A DNA stretch of 6,077 bases from Deltaproteobacteria bacterium (GTDB lineage: Bacteria; Desulfobacterota; Dissulfuribacteria; Dissulfuribacterales; JALVPX01), in the NCBI GenBank assembly GCA_027061625.1, contig JAMOVF010000144.1, forward strand, positions 1 to 6,077. The letters run 5' to 3'. Positions 1 through 5,379 of the stretch are shown here, in pieces. The stretch's first letter is position 1. Every line of letters begins with the position of its first letter. The translations under genes and the position numbers were made by a program. The notes beneath the pieces were generated by a model. The model searched no databases. It worked only from the letters and a program-made list of their open reading frames with translations, and was not told where the DNA came from.

Positions 1-583
1 GGTAAAACCACGGATAAATGACAGCGGCCTGGTAAGGCTTGATGTCACCCAAGAAGTCAGCCAACGGAGCAATCATACTGTGAAGGGAATAAGTTCACCA
101 ATCTTCAGCACCAGGAGGGCCACCACCTCTTTGGTGGCAAAAGATGGCCAAACTATTGTGCTGGGCGGCCTGATAAAAAACCAGCGCGACAAGACCAAAA
201 CCGGTATACCGCTCCTTAAAGATATTCCTGGATTAGGAAACCTGTTCAGTACAACAGGGGCAACCAACGAAAAGACGGAATTGCTCTTTGTCATAACACC
301 CCATGTTATACAGACCAGGGCTGAAGCAGATTTCCTTACCCGCGAATTTGCTGAAAAAGTTAAAGGGCTCAAAGAACAGCTCAAACTCCGCAAGGAATTT
401 GCAAGACGTAAAGAGATTATAAGACAGAAGGCCTTGGGCACCACTAAGTCTTTGGATGAGATAGAGGCTGAACAAAACATAGGGAAGCCGCAACCCGAGG
501 CTGAAAAAAATGATAAAATAGAAGAACAAAGGAGCCATGAGGACGAGTGGTGGACCGAAGGAGTGGAGATCTATGAGGATTAA
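1..583 (+). CDS. gspD: Type II secretion system secretin GspD, C-terminal part (5' end outside the window)
   Basis: The frame is open from base 2 with no start in the window, so this is the last 193 residues of a longer protein; the GTG at 80 lies inside the secretin domain and is not the start. Secretins form the outer-membrane ring through which folded periplasmic proteins leave the cell. The visible part matches the end of the secretin core: VKPRIN (1-6), LDVTQEVS (13-20), a segment with SP and TRRATTS (32-43), DGQTIVLGGL (48-57), GIPLLKDIPGLGNLF (68-82) and ELLFVITPHVI (93-103). The TRRATTS/DGQTIVLGGL pattern and the TREF..KVKGLKEQL stretch after the core point to GspD rather than PilQ. 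After the core comes a charged tail of about 90 residues, rich in K, R and E and probably helical, with no S-domain I can recognise. The stop overlaps the next gene. Secretin identity is secure; the GspD/PilQ choice is a little less so. Confidence 0.93.
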   Translation, partial: VKPRINDSGLVRLDVTQEVSQRSNHTVKGISSPIFSTRRATTSLVAKDGQTIVLGGLIKNQRDKTKTGIPLLKDIPGLGNLFSTTGATNEKTELLFVITPHVIQTRAEADFLTREFAEKVKGLKEQLKLRKEFARRKEIIRQKALGTTKSLDEIEAEQNIGKPQPEAEKNDKIEEQRSHEDEWWTEGVEIYED

Positions 584-1373
584 CCTCCAAAACACCTTTT
601 TACCTTGTTTCATCCTTTGTCTGTTGATTTTATGCAGCAGCCCTGTCTGGGCCAGGCAGATACACCTTGGCCCTTACGCATCTATAGTGGCAAAGGACCC
701 ATTTGATCCCAACAGGGGGCAGAAGGATGAGTCGGAAACAGATGTTGCGGCCACCCCAGAAAATGATATTGAAGGCCAGTACCAGGTATATGGAACTATA
801 ATTATGGGAGGACGGAGCAAGGCCTTCATCAAAAAGGTCTCAAATGGGAACCCCAGGGCGAAGCATAAGCGTGGAAAAACTGCTAATGAAATGCGGTCTG
901 TAGTAGTAGGAGATATGGTAGATGGCTGGGAAGTCAAGGAAATAACAAAAAAAGGTATAGTTTTGCAGGCAGATGGCAAAAAGGCCGTACTAGGCCTGTT
1001 TGACTCTGAAAAAAAGGAAAGAAAAGCCAAGGCACCTGTGGCCTTGCAGACTCCACAATTAAAGCCTCCTCAAATCCCAACTCCAGCTGCAGTAACGTCA
1101 ACCCGTCCTTCACCCCAAAGGGGAGGCAGGAATGTACGCTCAAAATCAAAAAGCGCTCCATTCAGGCCCCCGAATAAGAGGATACCGCTGACAGGCAGAA
1201 AAAGGCCTGCCAAAGCCACAAACAAGGCAGCTCCGCCGCCGCTTCCTCCAGCCATAGGCGGCCCCAAGATTAGAAAACCCCCGGCTTCCCGTAACAATGG
1301 GCAGACGGCTCCGTCAGTTCCTGCAAATAATCCTTTTTTAGAGATGATCAGGCAGTATCAGGGTGGGAAATAA
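573..1373 (+). CDS. Exported protein with GspC/PilP-like periplasmic domain and basic proline-rich tail
   Basis: 266 residues. I chose the ATG at 573 over the in-frame ATG at 537: AAGGAG at 558-563 lies 9 nt upstream, and only this start puts a hydrophobic segment (residues 8-22) at the N-terminus. That segment ends in VWA, a good signal peptidase I site after residue 27, though it could stay as a membrane anchor. KDPFDP follows at 41-46, like the (R/K)DPF motif after the anchor of GspC and PilP proteins. Residues 68-143 resemble the GspC homology region: YGTIIMGG, SKAFI, then VVGDMVDGWEVKEI and a VLQADGKKAVL strand. In known systems this domain contacts the secretin's N-terminal domain. From about 150 on the chain is low-complexity, rich in P, K, R and A and probably disordered, ending NNPFLEMIRQYQGGK. 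Overlap with gspD (11 nt) supports a shared job in type II secretion. Gene order differs from classical gspC-gspD, so I give no symbol. An alternative is a PilP-like protein. Confidence 0.75.
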   Translation: MRINLQNTFLPCFILCLLILCSSPVWARQIHLGPYASIVAKDPFDPNRGQKDESETDVAATPENDIEGQYQVYGTIIMGGRSKAFIKKVSNGNPRAKHKRGKTANEMRSVVVGDMVDGWEVKEITKKGIVLQADGKKAVLGLFDSEKKERKAKAPVALQTPQLKPPQIPTPAAVTSTRPSPQRGGRNVRSKSKSAPFRPPNKRIPLTGRKRPAKATNKAAPPPLPPAIGGPKIRKPPASRNNGQTAPSVPANNPFLEMIRQYQGGK

Positions 1374-1403
1374 AAAAGAGCAGGTTAAAAGAAAACCGTT
1401 GCA

Positions 1404-1610
1404 TTAAAATCTGTCACATCTAACAGAGCCTAGCAGCTTCTCTATTGAAGGCGGCAACTCGCTCCAATAATCTTTAATTGAAAAACTTTTACCGCAGCCT
1501 GCACACCGCAGGATAACCCTTCTTCACGTGCGGAAAATGTTTAAGGTGTCGCCGCACGCCTTGCACTTTAACTTGTTATCGATTTCGCTATTATTCCGAC
1601 AGTTAAACAT
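1404..1610 (-). CDS. Small CxxC/CxxC zinc-ribbon-like protein with in-frame TGA; candidate selenoprotein
   Basis: Reading from ATG at 1610 to TAA at 1406-1404 gives 68 residues if TGA at 1526-1524 (codon 29) is read as selenocysteine. Before it lie CKACG (16-20) and LNIFRT (23-28); after it RRVILRCAGCGKSF (30-43), then a helix-like segment SELPPSIEKLL and a last Cys at 65. The two CxxC pairs flanking the TGA look like one zinc ribbon, so both halves belong to the same frame. An in-frame TAA just upstream fixes the start, and the second half has no plausible start of its own. The ATG overlaps the fabD stop by 8 nt, with GGAG 10 nt upstream (1624-1621), so translation is probably coupled to fabD. 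A SECIS-like hairpin follows the TGA. From memory, unchecked, a small deltaproteobacterial family with two CxxC motifs has Cys or Sec before an RRV/RKV stretch like this. Function unknown; metal binding or thiol redox is inference. The alternative is a pseudogene with a nonsense mutation. Confidence 0.62.
1498..1512 (-). promoter_or_regulatory. Candidate bacterial SECIS hairpin downstream of the in-frame TGA
   Basis: On the minus strand CCTGC (1512-1508), loop GGTGT (1507-1503) and GCAGG (1502-1498) form a perfect 5-bp stem with a 5-nt loop. Sixteen bases separate the TGA (1526-1524) from the first loop G. The known bacterial SECIS pattern is a short stem and small apical loop with G in its first two positions, roughly 16-37 nt after the UGA; this sits at the short end of that range. 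The core TGC-GGTGT-GCA also resembles the TGC-AGGTCT-GCA tip of the E. coli fdhF element, as I remember it. If real, it would bind SelB and deliver Sec-tRNA. A 5-bp hairpin can arise by chance, so the weight comes from its position. Confidence 0.5.
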
Positions 1611-2550
1611 CCTTTATTATCTCCAAGCAATTTTCCAAAGATTCAACGTCCTGAACTTGGCAAATAACTCTTCCATCTTCTTCGGCTCTTCCCAAGCACT
1701 TCTTTATCAAATTGGACAACACCTTTTTGGGACCAGTTTCTATAAAGGCATTAACCCCATCTGATGCCATATTATTAACAATGTCTACCCAACGCACAGG
1801 CTCAGTCATCTGGCGCACCATAAGGCTTCTTATTTGTTCAGGATCTGTTTCAGCCATTCCGGAAACATTGCTGTATAAGGGAATATGCGGCCGTTTAAAC
1901 TCTATAGATTTCAATTTTTCTGCAAATTCAAGGGCAGGTTCTTCCATAAGAGGACTATGATAAGCCCCAGCTACCTTTAAAGGAATGGCCTTTTTCCCAG
2001 CATCTTTGACCAATCTACACAATTCCTTAATAAGCTCTTTTTCTCCTGTAGCCACTATCTGCTCAGGTGAATTGTGATTTGCCAAGGCCAAGACGCCTTT
2101 CCGGGCCAAAGGAGTTATGAGTTCCTCAAGTTCTTCCCTTTTCATGCCAAGAATGGCTGCCATAGCCCCTGGTCTTGAAGAGCCTGCACTCTCCATAAGC
2201 CTTCCACGTTCTTTCACCAGCTCTAAAGCAGATTTTGTAGCAAGTACACCTGCTGCCCACAAGGCTGGATATTCACCCAGACTGTGACCAGCAGTACAGT
2301 CAGGCGACAGGCCAGACTCCTTAAGGGCAAGGGCACTGCCCATGTCAACCACACTCAAACACACCTGCAAATTAGATGTCTTGGTCAGTTCTTCCATGGG
2401 TCCTTCAAAGCACAACCGGCGCACCTCTATGCCTGTAATATCTTCCGCCTCTTTAAAAAGATCCTCAACAGAAGAAAATTTTTCAGCCAATTCCCGCCCC
2501 ATGCCTACATACTGGGAACCCTGGCCAGGAAAGACAAAGGCCTTTTTCAC
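1603..2550 (-). CDS. fabD: Malonyl-CoA:ACP transacylase FabD
   Basis: 315 residues, the usual FabD length. It moves malonyl from CoA to acyl carrier protein in the cytosol, supplying the extender unit for fatty acid synthesis. All hallmarks are present: GQGSQ at 9-13 (oxyanion loop), the nucleophile Ser90 in GHSLGE, Arg115 in ERGRLM (binds the malonyl carboxylate), the catalytic His198 in GAYHSPLM, and Gln247 in RQMTEPVRW. The start is GTG at 2550, supported by GGAGGAG at 2562-2556, which lies inside the end of the gcvH-like gene; only 2 nt separate the two genes. The 3' end overlaps the small CxxC protein gene. No fabH, fabG or acpP is next to it here, so it stands apart from the common fab cluster. 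Nothing in it looks degenerate; I expect a normal enzyme. Confidence 0.97.
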   Translation of the reverse strand: MKKAFVFPGQGSQYVGMGRELAEKFSSVEDLFKEAEDITGIEVRRLCFEGPMEELTKTSNLQVCLSVVDMGSALALKESGLSPDCTAGHSLGEYPALWAAGVLATKSALELVKERGRLMESAGSSRPGAMAAILGMKREELEELITPLARKGVLALANHNSPEQIVATGEKELIKELCRLVKDAGKKAIPLKVAGAYHSPLMEEPALEFAEKLKSIEFKRPHIPLYSNVSGMAETDPEQIRSLMVRQMTEPVRWVDIVNNMASDGVNAFIETGPKKVLSNLIKKCLGRAEEDGRVICQVQDVESLENCLEIIKDV

Positions 2551-2552
2551 AG

Positions 2553-3008
2553 CTACTCCTCCATTTCCTCTTCTTCGTTCAGCTCTTCATTCAACAAGGC
2601 CTCTTCTTCATCATGTATCCGGGCCTGCTCCACATACTCTTCATATTCATCAGCATCCATCAAATCATCCAGCTCTTTAGGCGCAACAAGCTCTATTTTC
2701 ACGAGCCAGCCATCTTCATAAGGATCTTCATTAACTATAGATGGAGATTCTACCACTGCGTTGTTTATTTCTATTATTTTACCTGTAACAGGAGAATAGA
2801 CTACAACTTCATCGGATGGTGTGCCGATGGTGGCAAGTTCATCGTCTCTTGAAACCTCCTCTCCTTCAGAGAGGATATCCACAGAAATTATCTCCCCAAG
2901 CCTTTCCTGCCCATAATCACTAAGGCCGATCGTCACTTGGTCTGCATCATCTTCTTTTCTTACCCACAAATGATCTTCTGTATAAAGCAGATCTTCAATA
3001 ATAGTCAT
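2553..3008 (-). CDS. GcvH-like protein lacking the lipoyl-lysine, with acidic C-terminal tail
   Basis: 151 residues against about 125-130 for a typical H-protein. The H-protein framework is clear: YTEDHLWVR (9-17), VTIGLSDYGQERLGEI (25-40), VDILSEGEEV (43-52), YSPVTGKIIEIN (71-82) and P.IVNEDPYEDGWLVKI (89-105). H-proteins carry a lipoyl arm on a lysine in an ESVKAA-type loop. Here that loop reads IGTPSDEVVV (61-70), so Ser65 (codon TCC) stands where the lysine should be. No other lysine lies between residue 18 and K77, and K77 is in a different strand. It therefore cannot carry lipoate in the usual way and should not work as a glycine-cleavage carrier. From about residue 112 the chain is strongly acidic, ending NEEEEMEE. 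The ATG has GGAGGA 8 nt upstream (3022-3017), overlapping the moaA stop, and no gcvT or gcvP is present. Fold secure; role unknown. Confidence 0.88.
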   Translation of the reverse strand: MTIIEDLLYTEDHLWVRKEDDADQVTIGLSDYGQERLGEIISVDILSEGEEVSRDDELATIGTPSDEVVVYSPVTGKIIEINNAVVESPSIVNEDPYEDGWLVKIELVAPKELDDLMDADEYEEYVEQARIHDEEEALLNEELNEEEEMEE

Positions 3009-3013
3009 CTTTC

Positions 3014-4012
3014 TTATCCTCCAATAGTACCCATAGCCCTGGTGCAGGAAGGAGATCCTGCCTCTGTCCCTTTGTTGTAATTTTCCGGTTTTTTCTGGAT
3101 TGCTTGCATAAAAAAATGGCTCAAGGCCTGGTCTGTTGCACCACTTCGAATTACACCTTTTAAATCATACTCTAAGTCGGAAAAGAGGCACAACCTGAGA
3201 CGGCCGTCTGATGTCAAACGGATACGATTACAACTATTACAAAAATGTTGGCTCAATGGGCTTATGAAGCCCACTTTCCCTCTAGCCCCTTTAAAATCAA
3301 ACAATTTTGCAGGCCCGGCATTTTTCTCTGATGGAACGGGATTAAGCGCACCCAAGGCATTTTCCACTATAGCCTGCATCTCTGCTACCTCCATGACTAG
3401 TTGCTGGCCCCATCTGTTGTGCCCTACTGGCATAAACTCTATAAACCTGACCTCAATGGGATATTGTTTTGCCAAGCTGGCGATATCAGCTATTTCATCC
3501 TCATTCATGCCTCTGGCAACAACACTGTTTATCTTGACTTTATCAAAACCTAAGTCCAAAAGGGCCATAATGCCAGCCCATACCTTATGAAAACAGTCCC
3601 TTCCTGTAATGGATTTGAAACGTTCAGACCTCAAGGTATCCAGGCTGACATTGATATGACGGACACCTGCATCCCATAACCCTTGGGCATAATCCTCCAG
3701 CAAGACGCCATTTGTGGTAAGGCATACTTCTTCAATGCCTTGGATTTCACCAAGCTGTTCAAGGAAAGGGACTATGCCCTGCCGAACCAAAGGTTCCCCT
3801 CCTGTGCATCTCACCTTTTTGAGCCCCATATCTGCCAGCAGGCGGCATGTACGCAAGAGCTCTTCATAGGTGAGAATTTCCCTGGGATGCAGATATGTGA
3901 AGTTGTGCTGCGGAGTGCAGTAAGTGCATCTCAAGTTGCATCTGTCTGTTAGTGAAATACGCAGATAGGTAAGGGTGCGCCCGTGCTTATCAAGCAGTTT
4001 TGCAGAAGACAT
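3014..4012 (-). CDS. moaA: GTP 3',8-cyclase MoaA (radical SAM), molybdenum cofactor synthesis
   Basis: 332 residues, full length. MoaA converts GTP to 3',8-cyclo-7,8-dihydro-GTP, which MoaC turns into cyclic pyranopterin, the first stage of molybdopterin (or tungstopterin) synthesis. The radical SAM cluster motif CxxxCxxC is at Cys25, Cys29 and Cys32 in TDRCNLRCTYC, and the SAM-binding GGEP at 71-74. The second [4Fe-4S] site, typical of MoaA, is Cys258, Cys261 and Cys275 in HFCNSCNRIRLTSDGRLRLC. The chain ends in the conserved GG pair (MGTIGG), essential in known MoaA proteins. No other moa or moe gene is in the window. The gcvH-like gene starts 5 nt after the stop. Upstream of the ATG at 4012 only a weak AGG is seen, and a promoter-like pair sits in the 57-nt gap after murA. 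Confidence 0.97.
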   Translation of the reverse strand: MSSAKLLDKHGRTLTYLRISLTDRCNLRCTYCTPQHNFTYLHPREILTYEELLRTCRLLADMGLKKVRCTGGEPLVRQGIVPFLEQLGEIQGIEEVCLTTNGVLLEDYAQGLWDAGVRHINVSLDTLRSERFKSITGRDCFHKVWAGIMALLDLGFDKVKINSVVARGMNEDEIADIASLAKQYPIEVRFIEFMPVGHNRWGQQLVMEVAEMQAIVENALGALNPVPSEKNAGPAKLFDFKGARGKVGFISPLSQHFCNSCNRIRLTSDGRLRLCLFSDLEYDLKGVIRSGATDQALSHFFMQAIQKKPENYNKGTEAGSPSCTRAMGTIGG

Positions 4013-4019
4013 AGCCTGT

Positions 4020-4048
4020 TATATAGCGTGGATTAACGTATGGCTCAA
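4020..4048 (-). promoter_or_regulatory. Possible sigma-70-type promoter for the moaA-gcvH-like-fabD group
   Basis: In the 57-nt gap between murA and moaA, minus strand, TTGAGC (4048-4043) and TATATA (4025-4020) are exactly 17 nt apart, close to the TTGACA/TATAAT consensus. Initiation would be expected around 4014-4012, at or next to the moaA ATG, which would give a nearly leaderless message; the weak ribosome binding site there would suit that. Such pairs occur by chance in AT-rich gaps, so this is only a candidate. I see no terminator after murA, so readthrough from upstream is also likely. Confidence 0.3.
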
Positions 4049-4069
4049 TGCAAACTTTCAAAGACATTT

Positions 4070-5350
4070 TTAATAAGGCATATCTGCCTTTTCTCGTCTT
4101 ATATCTGCTCCCACACTGGCAAGCTTTTTTTCAATGGCCTGATAACCACGGTCCAGGTGATAAATACGGTGTATTTCAGTCCTGCCCTCAGCGCCAAGGC
4201 CAGCCAGCACCAAGCTGGCTGAAGCCCTCAAGTCGGTTGCCATCACCGGCGCCCCATGCAGACTCTTTATGCCGCGCACCACAGCCGAACGGCCTTCGGT
4301 CTTGATATCAGCTCCCATGCGTTTGAGCTCTGCCACATGCATGAATCTGTTTTCAAAAATGGTTTCTGTTATCACGCTCAAGCCTGAAGCTGTAGCCATC
4401 AGGGCCATAATCTGTGCCTGGAGATCTGTAGGAAATCCTGGATAAGGCATAGTCTTTACATCAACGCTTTTGAGACGTCTTTTGCACTCCACATAAATCC
4501 AGTCCTTGCCTGTCTTGATTTTAAGGCCTGCCTGTTTGAGTTTTGAGAGCACTGCCTCAAGATGCGAAGGATCTGCCTGTTCAATTTTAAGTGAACCTCC
4601 TGCCGCCCCAACGGCCATCACAAAGGTTCCTGCTTCTATCCTGTCTGGGATTACACTATATTCAACAGGCCTCAACTTCTTAACGCCTTCTATCACGATT
4701 GTGGCCGTGCCTAAGCCGCTTATCCTGGCTCCCATGGCATTAAGCATATTGCCCAGCGCTGCTACTTCCGGTTCTCTGGCGGCATTTTTTAAAATTGTGG
4801 TGCCCTTGGCAGTGGCAGCAGCCATCATGATATTTTCAGTGCCGGTTACAGTGGGAATATCAAAATAGATCTTTGCACCTTTTAGCCTTTTGCATTTTGC
4901 CTCAACATAGCCCTCCTTCAAGTTGAGCTTGGTACCCATACGTTCAAGCCCTTTGAGATGCATGTCCACAGGTCTTTCCCCTATGGCGCACCCTCCAGGC
5001 AGAGAGACCCGCGCCTGACAGCTGCGGCTCAAAAGAGGCCCAAGCACAAGAATGGAAGCCCGCATTGTACGCACCAGGTCATAAGAGGCTTCGTAGGAGG
5101 CCAATGAGCTGGTATCTATGGAAACAGGGGCATCGGCTTTTCCGTAGCTTTCAAAATCTATTTCCGCCCCTAATTCTTCCAAAAGGCGCAAAAAGGTGTG
5201 TACATCCCGAAGACGCGGCAGATTAACAAAGGTAAAACGCCCTTCTGTAAGCAGAGTGGCTGCGAGCATGGGAAGGGCAGCATTCTTGGCGCCGCTTACT
5301 TTGATGCTGCCCTTAAGAGGCCTTCCGCCTTCAATAACCAGCTTATCCAT
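4070..5350 (-). CDS. murA: UDP-N-acetylglucosamine 1-carboxyvinyltransferase MurA
   Basis: 426 residues, close to the E. coli enzyme. It adds enolpyruvate from PEP to UDP-GlcNAc, the first committed step of peptidoglycan synthesis, in the cytosol. Key residues are in place: Lys22-Asn23 in VSGAKNAALPML, the RTMRASILVLGPL segment (94-106), the PEP-reactive Cys121 in LPGGCAIGERPVDMHLKG (the residue fosfomycin alkylates), Asp309 in YPGFPTDLQAQ, and Arg401 in YHLDRGY. Because Cys121 is not Asp, the enzyme is predicted to be fosfomycin-sensitive at the target. The internal duplication of the EPSP-synthase-like fold fits the length. The ATG at 5350 starts the family-typical MDKLVIEGG. There is no clear Shine-Dalgarno sequence; an inverted repeat fills the 29-nt gap after secF. 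Next to secF is not the usual place for murA. Confidence 0.97.
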   Translation of the reverse strand: MDKLVIEGGRPLKGSIKVSGAKNAALPMLAATLLTEGRFTFVNLPRLRDVHTFLRLLEELGAEIDFESYGKADAPVSIDTSSLASYEASYDLVRTMRASILVLGPLLSRSCQARVSLPGGCAIGERPVDMHLKGLERMGTKLNLKEGYVEAKCKRLKGAKIYFDIPTVTGTENIMMAAATAKGTTILKNAAREPEVAALGNMLNAMGARISGLGTATIVIEGVKKLRPVEYSVIPDRIEAGTFVMAVGAAGGSLKIEQADPSHLEAVLSKLKQAGLKIKTGKDWIYVECKRRLKSVDVKTMPYPGFPTDLQAQIMALMATASGLSVITETIFENRFMHVAELKRMGADIKTEGRSAVVRGIKSLHGAPVMATDLRASASLVLAGLGAEGRTEIHRIYHLDRGYQAIEKKLASVGADIRREKADMPY

Positions 5351-5353
5351 TTA

Positions 5354-5378
5354 ATCAAGTTCAAAAAGAGATCTTGAT
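5354..5378 (-). repeat. Inverted repeat in the secF-murA gap, just before the murA start
   Basis: On the minus strand ATCAAGATC (5378-5370) and GAACTTGAT (5362-5354) form a 9-bp stem with one mismatch around the loop TCTTTTT. It fills nearly the whole gap between secF and murA and ends 3 nt before the murA ATG, where a ribosome binding site would normally be. No T-tract follows, so it is not a standard terminator. It may influence murA translation or be a protein site; chance cannot be excluded at this AT content. Confidence 0.4.
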
Positions 5379-5379
5379 A

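Noticed and set aside
537..572. An earlier in-frame ATG at 537 that would lengthen the GspC/PilP-like protein by 12 residues
   Set aside because: It would put a charged stretch in front of the signal peptide and has a poorer ribosome binding site than the ATG at 573, which has AAGGAG 9 nt upstream.
585..635. Possible lipoprotein signal (Cys residues at the end of the hydrophobic segment of the GspC/PilP-like protein)
   Set aside because: The residue before the Cys is Leu, not Gly, Ala or Ser, so it is not a lipobox; VWA is a better signal peptidase I site.
1383..1398. A small hairpin (GGTT/AACC) in the gap between the converging genes, with T-rich sequence after it on the minus strand
   Set aside because: The stem is only 4 bp and the T-run does not follow directly, so it does not make a convincing terminator.
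1524..1526. The in-frame TGA as a simple nonsense mutation or sequencing error
   Set aside because: Not excluded, but less favoured: the only defect is a TGA, both halves look conserved, and a SECIS-like hairpin lies at the right distance. Kept as the main alternative.
2284..2721. Plus-strand open frames of 112 and 145 residues over the fabD and gcvH-like genes
   Set aside because: They are antisense to two well-supported genes, are serine-rich because of the opposite-strand codon pattern, and show no family motif.
2775..2830. A frameshift hiding the lipoyl-lysine in the GcvH-like gene
   Set aside because: The conserved segments on both sides are in the same frame and align without a gap across the loop, so the lysine is truly replaced by serine.
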